Shown: one piece after another, positions 1-12,343 of the stretch
Position numbering within the stretch: position 1 is the stretch's first letter
Layout: the number at the start of each line of letters is the position of its first letter
Assembly: GCF_020520425.1 (NCBI RefSeq)
Contig: NC_079492.1
Location: 144,181,861 to 144,245,860 of the forward strand
Source of the DNA: Spinacia oleracea
Taxonomy: Eukaryota; Streptophyta; Magnoliopsida; Caryophyllales; Amaranthaceae
Direction: 5' to 3'
DNA length: 64,000 nt
Position numbers and translations under genes: made by a program
Notes under the pieces: model-generated
The model's input: the letters and a program-made list of their open reading frames with translations, nothing else
What the model was told of the DNA's origin: nothing
The model's database searches: none

Positions 1-108
1 TCATCATGACCAGTAGAAAAATATAGAATGTTCCCTGCATGAGATTTTCAGTTTTCTGGAAAAAAAATGTTTTGTGGTTTTGATCCTGGTACATTTACTG
101 TTTCTAAG

Positions 109-2647
109 GATCTCATCCTGCCGAACGCAGCATGGATGTTCCAGCTTGGAGAAGGTGGCTGGGATTTCTTCAAATCACAAAGCAAACAATTCCCTCTGCT
201 GTTCATTCTATTGTGGTATCAAATTCATAAATTCACTACCTCCTACTCATTGAAAAAATTAACACTTCGGTGATGATTGTTTTTTCAAGGTTGATTGAAA
301 ATGTTTCTTTCTTTGAATCTGATTTTAGAATTTACATTTACATTACCAGATCCAGACCCCTTCTGGAGCAGCTCGTACGCACAGATTTGCAACTTCGACA
401 CCTGATGTCCCTGCACAGCCAGGAGAGAGAGTCACTATAGCTCTAGCAGCTCCATCAAGTGTCTTCAGAGAGGTTGGCCCCTTCAGAATTAGTCCTAAAG
501 CCCCAAAGTATTACCCTTCAGAGCCTCTTTGCCTGACAAACCATCGAGACAGCCGTGAATCTCTTCTTCTAAGAGCCCCTTCTGCAAATAGCAAAGCTTC
601 TTTGCTTAATCCATCCATTGTCCTTCCACTTCTTGTGTTACTGGCCTCTGGAGATGCTGCTTCTGGCTATATTAATCCGAGCTTGCCTCAGCTCTTGCCT
701 GTTGCAGCTGCAGCTTCTCTTGCCGTAGGTGCCACTTTAAACACAGTGGTCTTGCCACAGTTGGGACAGGTAAGCTTAAATTGTTGCAATGTTGTACATG
801 GTCTTAAGTATGGCTTTGACATTTCTGTTTGCCTCGTTCAGTTGGGACATACTCCTATTAGTATTTAGCAGTGGTTAAGGAATCAGACAGTCTTTTATTC
901 TTCAATTCTTGAGCTTTTCGCTCATTTAGTTTGGTTATCAACACACACAGCAAAATAGAATTGTAAGACGTAGAATAGGAATCAACTTCCTATTCTATTG
1001 TAAGAAGCAAATTAAGACAATTACACATCAAGTCAAATCATTTTGTTCGTACACTCAAATATGCCTCTCATATATAGTCTCTCCTTCCAGCTTCCTCAGA
1101 GGACGGCAGATGCAATTTCTATCAAGCAGCAACTTCTGGCACAGTACGATATGCTTCAGTCTCGCATCAAAGATCTTAAAGATACCGCTGAAAAGGAGGT
1201 ATATGAAATGAACTAATTCTGCTGCTGGTACCATGTATATTATTTCGTAAGAGTGGATTGTGATCATCTGATAAACCAGATCAGACCAGAAAATAAATTA
1301 AATAATATTTAGTTATATGGCTTCTAGCCTTCCATGATTCTTGAGAAAGGTGATTTCAATTTTGCCAGAAAATTGAATGAGTTAAACATCATGGCATTAC
1401 GGTCTCTATATAAGTGGGTGTTTAGAGGTTCTAGTTCCTGTGGGTTGATATAATTCTTGTGTAACCTATTGAACAAGTGTTTCCCAAACAAAATGTCATG
1501 GAAACAAGAATTGGCAAGTACGTCACGTGATGGATTTGTGTTAATGAAATTCAGAGTTTTTGACGGTTTCATTTTCATGTTGTTGATTATAAATCAAGAA
1601 AAGAAAATAAAGAGCGAGCTTTGATGAATTAATACTCTAAAGCATTAAGAATTTGGTATGTGCTAGCATAACAGTTCTGTAATTTTTCAGTGAGGCAAAG
1701 ACCACCTATTATGTTTTATCAAGATTCCTTTTTGCTTGCTTGTTTTCTTTTTGAAACAACTACAACAGCTCAAGTCCAAGACCTTGCATCTTAACATATC
1801 TCTTCTGCTAGGTTTGGATGTTGGCTCGAATCTGCCAGTTGGAGAACAAAATTTTTGCTGTGGGCGAACCTTCTTACCGGTGATGACACTGAAAAAGTTT
1901 CATATCTATTCATTGGTTTACAAAGTTGTAATAATTTCAAGAATAAGCTGACGTGAGACTTTTTTTTATAGTGCTAGAAGAACTAGAGTAAAAAAGGTGC
2001 GCGAGGGCCTGGAAAATTCTCTAAGAGGACGAATGGGGCTTATTGATAGTTATGCCAGGGTATGTTCTATCACTTGAATGACATGAAGCTCATATGAAGT
2101 TACCCATATGTTGCACTGTTTCAACACATTTTTGTCCTGGTTGCAGATTTCTTCTATGATAGAAATTGAAGTGGAATTGGACACAGATGTTTTAGCAGCC
2201 GAAGCTTCTAGCAATACGGTAAACATGAGTTCAACCATATCTCCTGCTTTACTTCTTTCCTGTGAGGCGAATTAGAAGTATAAAAGTTCCATGTTTTCTG
2301 TTTACAGGAAAATATTGCCAAACAAATAGAGCAAATTATGGAGTTGGAAAATCTTGAAGAGGTTTGTCTCAGATTTCATATTATCATATCACATACTTGG
2401 GATTGATAGTTTACAGGAAAAAAGAAAATTCTTCGAATTCTCGATTTGCAAAGGCTGTTCTTTCAGTACCATTCAATAAATCACCACTAGAACAGTGTTG
2501 TCTCCTAAAAGAATCACTAACTTGTTGCTCTGGTATTTTTCGCGTGTCCCTTTCTGGAAATTTCAGCGATGGAGACAACAAGCTGAGGCAAACGATGAGG
2601 TTGAAATGCTCCTAAGCAGTGAATCACTATCCTCGGAACAGGTCTGA
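109..2647 (+). CDS. Conserved plant protein, probably plastid membrane/coiled-coil (3' part)
   Basis: Eight exons read in one frame: 109-215, 350-769, 1091-1198, 1812-1879, 1972-2059, 2147-2218, 2308-2361 and 2567-2647, with GT-AG introns and a TGA stop at 2645-2647. Exon 109-215 starts in phase with two bases left over, so the N-terminus lies before the window. The first two exons hold a basic stretch (PAWRRWLGFLQITKQ) and a Pro/Arg-rich region. A hydrophobic stretch follows (LLNPSIVLPLLVLLASGDAA, then a second one ending AVGATLNTVVLP), which looks like one or two membrane spans. The remaining ~150 residues are charged and helical (IKQQLLAQYDMLQSRIKDLK, later QIEQIMELENLEERWRQQAEA), which suggests coiled coil. 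I know this as a conserved land-plant protein but cannot name it; plastid location is inference. The 207-bp ORF at 67-273 is a shadow frame across the first exon and its intron. Confidence 0.8.
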
Positions 2648-2984
2648 AACAAGTTGCAAATCTTTAATTTCACATCTATCACCTGCAGCGGCATACAGAT
2701 CAAATGTTTGTCCATGGCCGAATGAGTGGCTTGCTATACATTGGTGTACTACCGCTCAAACTGCAGACTCGATTACAATTTACGAGTCATTAGATCAAGA
2801 TAGGATCCAGACATTGAGCTGCCTGAACTTATTTTAAATCCACAGCCAGGCTAAAAATTTTATTCTAGTATTGTCTTTTTGTTGCATAAATTATGTGTAT
2901 CATTGTTTTGTTTATTTTTACTATAGTGTATATAAATAAATCAGAAATCAAATTGTACTCGCACCTGTGCTTTGAAATGTTCAT

Positions 2985-3195
2985 TTTATTGCAGAGTTTA
3001 CATGTTCATCAGTTTACAAGCAGAATTCTGGCATTGATTTTACAAGCAGAGTTCATCAGTTTATTTTACAAGCACAGTTTACAAGCACAGTTTACATGTT
3101 CATCAGTTTACAAGCAGAGTTCTGGCATTGATTTATCAGTTTACAAGCAGAGTTCTGGCATTGATTTTCAGTTTACAAGCACAGTTCTGGCATTG
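2985..3195. repeat. Minisatellite, ~31-bp unit
   Basis: Four to five imperfect copies of a unit containing CAGTTTACAAGCAGAG followed by TTCTGGCATTGATTT, with shorter partial copies between them. It lies about 350 bp past the stop of the preceding gene. It is open in one frame only because the unit lacks stops; no protein is proposed. Confidence 0.8.
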
Positions 3196-3339
3196 ATACC
3201 AAATGAGACGTGCCAAGTAATGACAGGTTCTTTGGAGATGACAGGTTCTTTGGAGGATTATCATGCGTAGACTACAACAAAAATGAGATGTACCAAATAA
3301 TGATGGCATAGGCCAACGACAATGATTTTAAAAACAAAT

Positions 3340-3480
3340 ATCAGTGAGGTTTTGGCCTAGTGGTTAAGAGTTAAAGACCAAGGGCTTGTGTACAATAGAT
3401 CACAAATTCGAATACCCCTACCCCCATCTGTAATTTGTATTTGTATTGCCCATTGTGGTTCATTTACACCAAAAAAAAAA
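3340..3480 (+). mobile_element. tRNA-derived SINE, family 1, copy 1
   Basis: The head resembles a pol III promoter: an A-box-like TTGGCCTAGTGGTTAAG and, about 45 bp on, a B-box-like AAATTCGAATACC. The body is CCCCCATCTGTAATTTG, and the copy ends in CATTTACACC plus a poly(A) run. It matches the copy at 41497-41630. A degenerate B box suggests an older copy. A short A-rich unit with AGAACAAAGATC repeats follows. I see no clear target duplication. Confidence 0.75.
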
Positions 3481-3495
3481 AGAACAAAGATCAAA

Positions 3496-3720
3496 AAAAA
3501 AAAGAACAAAGATCAAAAAAAAATCACAAACACGGATTAGAATGCTCTTTAGATCAGACTTCATCTATAAAAGATTAAAAGACCTTAAAAAGGCATATCA
3601 GAGACTTCAACTTAAAAGATGAAGTTCGCTGAACTCTGACAACAATTGGCAAAGCCTGAAACAGTTCACTAATTAAACAGAAACATTAAGCATCTATCCT
3701 TGGGAGTACAGGAGGAATAG
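3496..3720. other. Intergenic between converging genes
   Basis: AT-rich DNA between the SINE and the 3' end of the minus-strand UCH gene. It probably includes the 3' UTR of that gene. No ORF or RNA gene is visible. Confidence 0.4.
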
Positions 3721-3799
3721 TTATGGATCATTCTCTTAATTCACAAATAAAACAAGACAACCCAGACCTTCCCCCAGATTTCGCAGAATCGGAAGCACA

Positions 3800-6700
3800 T
3801 CAACTACTGGGGTTGCTTACTTTCTTCTGCTGTGCCTTCTCTATCAGAGGCTTCAACTGCTTCTTCTCTGCAAGTATCTTCAGGAAATTGAACAAAAACG
3901 GAATATAATTGTGTTTCCTGCGTACGTTTTCTGTTCTCCAATTCTTGAACTTCTCCTCCTCCATTACAATCTTCTCCGTAGCAGCTTCAATACCCACATT
4001 TACTTCAGCAAGTTGCCTCTGAAGTTCTTCAACTTTCTTGTTGTCTGGTAATCCGGGCCCTGACTCCGCAGCAGTGATTTGCTGTAAAAGGCGCTCTCTC
4101 CTTCTCTGACACTCCTTCAACTCCACGGTATACAGCTCTTTCCTGTTTTTTATAACGGCCAGGAGATTAAACCTTATCTCGTTCTTCGAGTACCTCTCGA
4201 TGCGTTCTTGGATAACAGGTTGGACCATTTGCAGCCAGTCCGAGTCATTTTGTCCCCCGGGACAAGGGCCAAGGCTAACGGGCCCCTCCTTCAGCCCATC
4301 TAGCTCGTACAAGACTCCTTCGAAGGGTAAATAGCTTATGAAATGGTAGACATCATCGTCTTTGGTTGCAGTTTTCTGCTCTTCGGGGACAAAGGGTTCG
4401 GGTCTAACAAAACTATTATGTGCTGTGCGAATGGCTTCACTGTTGTTGATAGCTAGACCTTTAAGTTCGGGTGGGAAATTCTTGGTGAACTCTTTCAGAT
4501 TTGACAGCTCGGGGCCAACATCAATATCCGGAGAATTTAGAAGAATTGACAAAATTGCTTGTGTGGCACATGCATTGTTAATAACCTGTAAAAATAGTTC
4601 AGCACAGTCACATACTCAACTCCATGTTTTACTCCAGCAAAAAAAAAGTTGGTTGAATGCTTGCCTGGCTAGCAAAGAACAAGTTGGGATTTGGCTCTTT
4701 GATTACAAGACGATCATCTTTCTCCCCGGGACGCCATTTAAACAGGAATATCAAGCCATATACAGGCCTGTAAATGGCAAAACATGAGATTCAAACATGT
4801 AGCACCATTTTTTAATGACAGAATATTATGAATAAAAACAGCGATATCATGGATGTGCATTGATACTTTTGGGAAAAACAACTCACCGTAGACTGTCCAG
4901 GGTCTCCTGATCTAAGGAATACAGTTCTTCAACCTGGCTCAGTGTACAACCAGAGCATAAAGTAAATGTTCTCAGTACATCAATGAAGTGCCATCCATTC
5001 AAACAAATCTAGTTTGTAGTGCCACATTCATGTACAAGAGACATGTATGACTGAAAGGGCATCAGTTTAACAGTTAAACCAGCATGTCATTTGCAAGTAA
5101 AAACCTACATGTATGCAATCCACATGAACCTCCTGAATAATATCCAGAAAGCCAGAAACAACTAGGACACCAGTACAAACAAAATGCAATCAGCATATTC
5201 CACGCCATTTAGGCCTCAAAATATAGTAAAACTATCGTCATGCATCTCAGATAATGATGTAGCAATAATGTCCTCTGCGTATAATTTAACAACCTCCATT
5301 TTTCAAGCTAAATTGATCAGAAGCAAGGAAGTTCTCTTCTACTTCGTATTAATTAGTTGATTACATATTTTTACTTACATTTTCTCGATAATTGTTTATT
5401 CTTCCATTACCAACATCTACAGTTCTACATTTGTTAAAAAGTTCTTTGTTTATCACGGGATTCAGGGATAAGTGGATAACACATGTATCATGGTTTTCCC
5501 AAACCCTAACTGGTTGGTCGTGGTTGTGTAACAAATTAATATACCCGTGCCTAGAAATTTCAAGAGAAAATATATTGAAAACCACAATTTAAGCTGATAT
5601 TTAGCTAACACCACTAAATGAACCAGAAAGTTTTTTACATCATGATTGGAGGGATTCGTTTGTGATTAGTCAAGACAAGTGGCCTCACCAACTGAGGGTA
5701 TATTATTACACAACAAAACCCAGACAGGCATGAATCTGCAAATGAATTATGCATTGAATTAATAACAAACATTTCCGCAATCGGAGTTATGGAGAAATTA
5801 TACCTGAAGTCCCTTCACTTGCATTTGCTGTATAAGCTCCGTAAAAACACCTGGAGTTCAACAAAGTTCAGTTGCAACTTTAAAATATTGACAGAAGAAT
5901 TCAAAATTAACCATTATCAACCAAAAGGAACTACAAGAATTTGCAGAAAACTTCATGGTTACACACTTACAGAGACAAATAAAAAGTTCAAAGTAAAAAT
6001 ATCAGTTCTTAAGCGATCAGTCATGCCACAGTTTTCCATTTTTTTTATTCTACATAACACAGCCCAAAAGCACGAGGGAACTTTTGTAATTTATAATGCT
6101 CAAGTAATAATCAGACGTATATCAAATATGAAAGATCGAGGTGCTTAGAGTGTTCCCACATAGACGAGAGTCCATATAACAAGTCCAAATAATGAGGTGT
6201 CTCAAAAACAACAGCAAGGCTATGAGATCATATATTCCTCACTCATTGCAATTCATACAAAACCCAAGTTCTTCCAGACAATTTTCCCTTCCTCATCAAT
6301 GTCTTCCCTTGGTCCATCTCACTTAACAAGCCTTCATAACTTAAGTAACTTGATTAATTTACATGAGAAGTTATAAAGGCATCACCAGGCAACCCTACAT
6401 GTAACTATAAACTTGAGAAACTCATGTAGATCCTTAATCACCTTAAAATGAATCTACTACAAGAATGAACAGTGGAGCAATTATTTCAAAATGATTCTTA
6501 CACAATAATATTTCACAGTAGAAAAAAATGAGAAAAAATGGGAGAATACAACCCAATAAAAGACTTGTAAGTTGTAACCAAGAGTCCAGGAAAAATTACG
6601 GAGAAACAAAATATTGACTTAACTAAGATGTCTCAAGAAGTTTAATCTGAAAAGAAAATGAAATAACCCAACTGTTTCAACCCCTAGACCAGTACTTGCT

Positions 6701-7293
6701 CGATACATGTGAAAGCAACCCCACAGCAGGATATACCTATCTTTGGTACCCACCACCATCCTATCGGCAATGAATCTATCACAACACAACATCACCACCG
6801 GGATCAAACTTCATTTTTTCTCCCGTAGTATATCACAAGCACTCATCTCCGATATAATCCAGCTTCCTCCCTCATTGGCACTTGTGGAAACCACGAGAAG
6901 GAGAAGTTCAAGATTCCAACTAGTCATAGTTTATATATAGTTCAGTAGCATTTTTTGCAGCTGGCAGTGGCTAAATTAAACAAAACTGAAACTGGTGCAA
7001 TCCCTTGCACATTTATTTGTTTGATGATTACATAATTGAAGATTCTATTCAGAAATGATCTGTAGCAGCTAAACAAGAATGAAGATTCCAGACAAATCAG
7101 AATACCGAATCCAACTTTAGATTACTTGGATAAAAGCACTGACATAACAAAGTTAGATTAAAATTCTCATGTCAAATACACAATCAACAAGTTACAAGCA
7201 AAAACATCTCTAAAATCACCAAGTAAAAGCCACACAAGAAGATGCGATAAAAAAATCCATACCAGGATCAGACTCGATTGTGCACCACGACAT
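3800..7293 (-). CDS. UCH1/UCH2-like: Ubiquitin carboxyl-terminal hydrolase, UCH37/UCHL5 type (peptidase C12)
   Basis: A cysteine deubiquitinase that cleaves ubiquitin from small adducts or chains; in other eukaryotes it acts with the 26S proteasome. Minus-strand coding exons: 7293-7263 ([10 protein letters not shown]), 5850-5804, 4933-4887, 4767-4665 and 4585-3800, stop TGA at 3802-3800. They sum to 1014 nt, 337 residues, the usual length for the family. The catalytic set is visible: Gln76 (FFASQ), Cys82 (INNACATQA), His157 ([11 protein letters not shown]) and Asp172 (YELDGL). The C-terminal third is a charged helical extension ([12 protein letters not shown], then [18 protein letters not shown]), matching the UCH37 C-terminal ULD region, so this is not a short UCHL3-type enzyme. 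The intron 4664-4586 starts GC rather than GT. The gene appears intact. Confidence 0.95.
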
Positions 7294-7313
7294 GATTGAA
7301 GATGGATGGATGA

Positions 7314-8230
7314 CCTGTGAAGACAAACAAAAAACAAACACTCATCAACACCATCCCCAAACAACTAACCCGAAAAAAACATCACTTGCCATACATTTCA
7401 CTCAACTCTCTCGTGTATGATTTACAGTTATTGCAATGCAAGATTTTCCACAATAAAAATTACTCTAATCACAACCTCGTTTTAATCATGGTTTACTTTG
7501 CTCCTTTTTATTACATAAAAAATTAGCAAAGGAAATCAACAATGAAAACCTCGTCTTAGAAAAAGAAATACACAGATTTTCAAAAAAAAATATAGCAAAT
7601 ACACAAATTTTCAACAAAATCAATTCCATGATAATATTTGATAGAGTATAAAACTAATCTTTGGGCTCCAACCATAAGCTTAAGCTTTTGGTTGAGTTGG
7701 TCCTTTGACATGGTATCAGAGCCAACGTGACGCAAAGGTCACGGGTTCGAATCTCATCCACCCCTCATTTCAAAGTGGAATATTTCGCGCTAGGTATGAG
7801 GAGGCCTATGCTGCATCCACACTTCAAGCCCTTTGGGCTTTCATGTGAGAGGGCGTGATAGAGTATAAAACTAATCTTTGGGCTCCAACCATAAGCTTAA
7901 GCTTTTGGTTGAGTTGGTCCTTTGACAATATTAGGAAACAAAATTCAGAAGCTCGCAATCAAAAGAACAATTATGCCAAATACTAACACTATAATCCACT
8001 CCTGAATTTCATACCAATCACACAAGCGAAAATATTTCAGATTCGTCAAATTTCCTCGGAGAAATAAGATGAAAAATCGCAAAAATATGAAATTGAATGA
8101 GTAAAATCATAGAATTAAAATGGAAAGAGACAGTAAAAAGTACACTACAGTGAGATTGAGAGAGACCTGAAGAGTGAAATCTAGAACAAGGAAGCTTTGT
8201 GAAGCTGCTTTTGCGTCGTGCTACTATGGA
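7314..8230 (-). promoter_or_regulatory. 5' UTR of the UCH gene with a leader intron
   Basis: On the minus strand a donor (CTTCAG/GTCTCTCTC) lies at 8167/8166 and an acceptor (TTCACAG/GTCATCC) just before 7314, about 20 bp upstream of the ATG. This gives an ~850-bp 5'-UTR intron, and transcription starts somewhere near 8230. The leader intron hosts the TRIM element at 7639-7927. The transcription start itself is inferred. Confidence 0.65.
7639..7927 (+). mobile_element. TRIM (terminal-repeat retrotransposon in miniature)
   Basis: A 289-bp element with two 72-bp terminal repeats (7639-7710 and 7856-7927) that are identical, start TG and end CA. Directly after the left repeat is TGGTATCAGAGCC (7711-7723), the standard primer-binding site for initiator Met-tRNA. 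A purine-rich GTGAGAGGGCG precedes the right repeat. Both sides carry a 5-bp target duplication, ATATT (7634-7638 and 7928-7932). It codes for nothing, as is normal for TRIMs. It looks whole for its type, and the identical repeats point to a recent insertion. Confidence 0.95.
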
Positions 8231-8500
8231 AGACCTAAACCCCGAGAGGAGAGAGAAAATTGCTGGTTTAGAAAGGTAGAAGATAATTTCTCAGTGTAGA
8301 GGTGAGTCAGGTGAACGGGGCGGGTTAACTGGCCCATTGGTCTGAACAAAATTAACAAGAAAATTGGTCCGTTGAATTATTGATGGCCCATGATTATTTG
8401 TTAAAGAGTTGGATTTTTCTCGTAAATTTGTGGATTTAAGTTAAACAATTCAATATGTCCTTCTTTGTCATTTTACATATTCAAACAGCTAACAGCTATT
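8231..8500. other. Intergenic, UCH promoter side
   Basis: AT-rich DNA upstream of the minus-strand UCH gene. It contains pyrimidine/purine-rich tracts expected near a promoter but no motif I can assign. Confidence 0.3.
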
Positions 8501-8795
8501 TACCAAACACTTTTATACAAACTGCTAATCCAATCAGCTAGTCAAAACTGTTAATTCAATAAGGTAGTCAAAACTGCTAATTCCACCCGCTACAGCTAAC
8601 CGCTAATCACCAAACAGGGCCAAGATAAATTCAGGAAAAATAAGGGTTGACCAAATACAATTTATAACTAAAATAAATTTGGATAAATTCATTTAATTTC
8701 AGAAAAATTCAGAAAAATTCCAATAAGTTCAAACAATATAAGTTAAGAAAAATAAGTAAAAATCAGATGAATAAAACGCACCATAAATAACATAG
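8500..8795. mobile_element. Remnants of two hAT-like MITE families
   Basis: 8500-8622 has short GCTAATC/GCTAGTC repeats and ends CACCAAACAGGGCC, a terminus style also seen near 25653 and 53917. 8623-8795 (TCAGGAAAAATAAGGGTTGACC through AAAACGCACC) matches the right two-thirds of the element at 18679-18909. Both lack a left end here. Assignment to hAT is by terminal sequence style only. Confidence 0.5.
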
Positions 8796-10380
8796 CTTAA
8801 TTAATATATCTTCCCTTTCTTAACGTTAAACTTTAAATGAAGTATTGCTTTCCTCTCTAATTTGTTTGGCGTGCCGACACATTATGCATGGCAAATTGGA
8901 AATATACAGCAAACAGATAAACTAGAAGTGTTTAAAAGTGGAGGAACTCCAGAATTGGTAGTCAACCTCAACCTAACTACCATTATGTACTACGAAATCT
9001 AGATATCTAGTTTGTAATATAAATAGAGGCGTGTGCCCACGAATAATACACACAATATTATTTTTTCCCATCAATAATATTTTATCACAAGTACGTACTT
9101 TTATTTTGTTACCTTCTAAATCAAAACGTTATATGTAAGATCTTGTTAGATTGGTCTCGGTATGTATTATCAGAATAACAATTTTTTATAATTTTTCACA
9201 TCTGAAATTGGATAGTACTCCGTAATTAAATATTGCATTGGAGTCCGTGCAAATAGTAACTGAAAAAATTCAGAACTTTGAAAAAAATATACTCCGAATT
9301 ACTATACTACATACCATGCAATGTATCACTAGAGATGAATTTTCCTTATAAATCATGTGTAATTAAGTTTATCATTTAACTTACTTTTATACTACGTATA
9401 TCCCTATTTGTTACCGTCTCTAACCTCTAACCTATGTATAAGCTACCTTAATACATAAATATATAAAAAAAAATGCATTTAAAAAGTTTTTCGAATAGAA
9501 TGTTGTGATGTACTCTACATAATGATTATACGTAAATCGGAATTATCAATGCTTAATTGGAGTATTGTAGTTCTTATAGCTACGTTTAACATATCAATAT
9601 ATCATCCACATAAAGATCGATACATGCATTACATAAAGATCGATACATGCATTACTTCAAGATCTTTCTGTTAAGACCTAAGAAGGTCTAAATCTCTATA
9701 GAAATTAAAGTAGATTGAGAGTATTCTAAATTATTTAGCAAGTACTAACTACTACTAATGCTCATATTAATTAACTAATTGCTTTTAGCTCATATTAATG
9801 CTCAAGCACCAATCATTATAGTAATTGACTAATTGCTTTCTAATTTGTTCATGTAAAGAGGCCATTACATAATTTATTCACAAACCCTAGAATTTTCTAG
9901 TATTCTACTATGTTTTTTTAAAATAATTATTTGGGCCAAATTCTGGAACTCTTTTCCCTTTTAATCGAGTTATTGGATTATAATATTTCTTGTATGGTTG
10001 TATTGAATATTTCTTGTATGGTTGTATTGAATATTGATGATTAGTGATCCTGGTATTCTTGTAGTGTACCAAATTTTTATAGGCGTAAATTAAATAAAGC
10101 ACATACATGATCAGAGATGAGAGGCCGCAAATTCACATTTTTGACCCTATAACTAAATATGACTATCCTTGGTCTGATATTATGACTTCGTTCTAATCAA
10201 CTTTTTTTGGCCTAGACCAATTTTTAAACACCCACACAACCCACTCTTTACAAGGCAATAATAATATAAACTTTCTCGTAATTATGAAATTAATTTCGCC
10301 ACACTAACCTAGTAGTGTGTATATAGAGTATCAAATACTTATGACTACGAAATACATAGAATATTTTCTTTAGTACAACA
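8796..10380. other. Gene-free AT-rich DNA
   Basis: No supported gene. Visible items: a 23-bp direct repeat around 9608-9654 (unit containing AAAGATCGATACATGCATTA) and a second short repeat, TTTCTTGTATGGTTGTATTG, at about 9985-10035. The small ORFs here have no recognisable domain. Confidence 0.5.
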
Positions 10381-10390
10381 AACACTACAT

Positions 10391-10603
10391 GCAACATGGG
10401 AAATCAAGCACATTTACAGAGAAGCAAACAGAGCTGCAGATTGGATCGCCAATGTAGGACATCTAGTTACTGACTTTATGTATATAGAACCTTGTAATAG
10501 CCCAGAATTAACATCTATTCTTCATAGTGATATCTTAGGAGTTCCCCTCGTGCGGAGGGTCTCCTAAGATAATTTTTCTTACCAAAAAAAAAAAAAAAAA
10601 AAA
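10391..10603 (+). mobile_element. 5'-truncated LINE with RNase H tail
   Basis: A 213-bp insertion that translates from its first bases as the end of a plant LINE RNase H domain (WEIKHIYREANRAADW), reaches a stop, and after a short 3' UTR ends in about 22 A residues. A 10-bp target duplication, AACACTACAT, lies at 10381-10390 and 10604-10613. This is target-primed insertion with severe 5' truncation. The same domain, from a different family, occurs at 37386-38292. Confidence 0.9.
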
Positions 10604-10613
10604 AACACTACAT

Positions 10614-11004
10614 TTTTATTTATTTTATAATCGTTGTTCATTTATATAGCTCTCAAACTACGTACTCCGTAATTTTTGCAATAAAATGAGTGACATTTGT
10701 AACTTGTATACTTACATCAACAAATAAAATAAAATGAGCTTACCTTTTTTTTCTAAAATATAAATGGAAAATAGTGTGATTCATATAAAAGACAACCACG
10801 AGTTCAAATTATGGCGGTGTCACACCAATTTTGTGAAATTCACCCTATTCGATCACATGAAGCTCATCAATACAAACCCCCCTACTATTTGTATATTGCT
10901 TCTTTATTTGTTATTTCTATTTCTTATTTCTATTAATAGCCATAATTTTTCATTTTCGGTGAACTTCACATGGTAACAAACTAACAAATACGGAGTACTA
11001 CGTA
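10614..11004. other. Gene-free AT-rich DNA
   Basis: No gene or clear element. It ends at the TA target of the split Stowaway MITE. Confidence 0.5.
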
Positions 11005-11201
11005 CTTTCTCCGTTTCAGAAAGTTCTTTACGCTTTGGAAAATGTGTCCAAAGTATAAAAACTTTGACCGTAAATTCTCACCATTATATACATCAAAACG
11101 TTACATGTAAGATCTTGTTAGATTGGTCTTGGGATGTATTTTCAGAATATCAAATTTTTATAATTTTTTCACATACGAAATTGGATATATTAGTAGTCAA
11201 A
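11005..11201 (+). mobile_element. Stowaway-type MITE, family A, left piece (split by a Helitron)
   Basis: Begins after a TA with CTTTCTCCGTTTCAGAAAG. Its 197 bp align with the first 197 bp of the intact copy at 16457-16711. The remaining 58 bp are at 15445-15502, beyond the Helitron, ending CGGAGATAG before TA. The two pieces sum to 255 bp, exactly the length of the intact copy. Confidence 0.95.
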
Positions 11202-11526
11202 CTAGTATAATACCCGTGCGATGCACGGTTTATAAAGCTCACATATTAATCTTATACTAATCTAAATATTAAGAGTGATGATATTAACTTCTCAATCTAT
11301 AGTTTTAAAAAAAATGAAATAGAGATGATTGATTAAAATTTAATGATTTAGTATTGACCTACTCGTCAGTCGCCACAATACAAAATTTCACATCATAAAT
11401 TTACTTTACTGTTCCGTATAATATAAACTACGAAATTCATTATTAAAACGTATTTGTTTTCGTGACATATTGTACACCATTAGAAGAATGTTATTGCGTA
11501 TGAATTCAATCTTTATTTAGTATTTA

Positions 11527-11814
11527 CTCCCTCTGTATTTATTTAAGGGATACACTTGTCTTTTCAGGCCGTATTTATTTAAGAGGCACACTTGCCATTT
11601 TTAGTAACTTATCAACCCCACCATCTAATTAAATAATATATCTACACCCCGCCCCAACCTCCACCCCCACTCCCTAAAATGACATGGTCCTCACTTGTTT
11701 TTCTTATTAAAATACCTACTCAAACCCACTTGTTTTATTACTTTATTTCATTCAATTTTTTTTCTTAATACGCGTGCCCGACCAAGTGTATCTCTTAAAT
11801 AAATACGGGAGGAG
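11527..11814 (+). mobile_element. Stowaway-type MITE, family B, copy 1
   Basis: 288 bp between TA dinucleotides, with inverted ends CTCCCTCTGTATTTATTTAAG and the complement of TTAAATAAATACGGGAGGAG. It is nested in Helitron 1. A close copy is in intron 2 of the CRR6 gene (39796-40076). Confidence 0.9.
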
Positions 11815-12343
11815 TAGCATTATACTCCCAATTTGTAATATAGTGATATTTTGAATTGTAGGGTGGAGCAAAGTTAAAAGAAAAATGATAAATTTATTAT
11901 TCAAAATATAAAAAGTCGGCAAAAGCCTTTATGTATTGATGTGTCGTAAAGTGCTCGTTCTTCACCAGCCATTTTCTCTCTCTCTTCTCTTTTCCTTCTC
12001 ATTTTAGGGGTTGCATAAATTAGGATTTCTTAGGCGAAAATAGCCAAATTTCTTCAAAATTTTGGCTAATTTTTTTTTACCCCTTCTCTGCAATCTTGTC
12101 TTGTTTTTGGCGTTTGCTCTTTATAAAACTACATATTTTCAATGTAATAAGTCGTACCACAATGGTGAGTTTGATTCTAATTCAGTTTTGTGTGTTTAGT
12201 TTAGTCTAGGTTGTATTTTGGTGAAGATTTGTGTGGGGTCAAAAAGGAGGTCAATCTTTCGATTACAATCAGACGAATCAGACGAAAATCATATCTATCA
12301 CGACTACAACGTATCTATATGCAAGTTTATAGTATAAGAGAAG

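Noticed and set aside
4362-4787. 141-codon plus-strand ORF
   Set aside because: It is antisense to two exons of the UCH gene.
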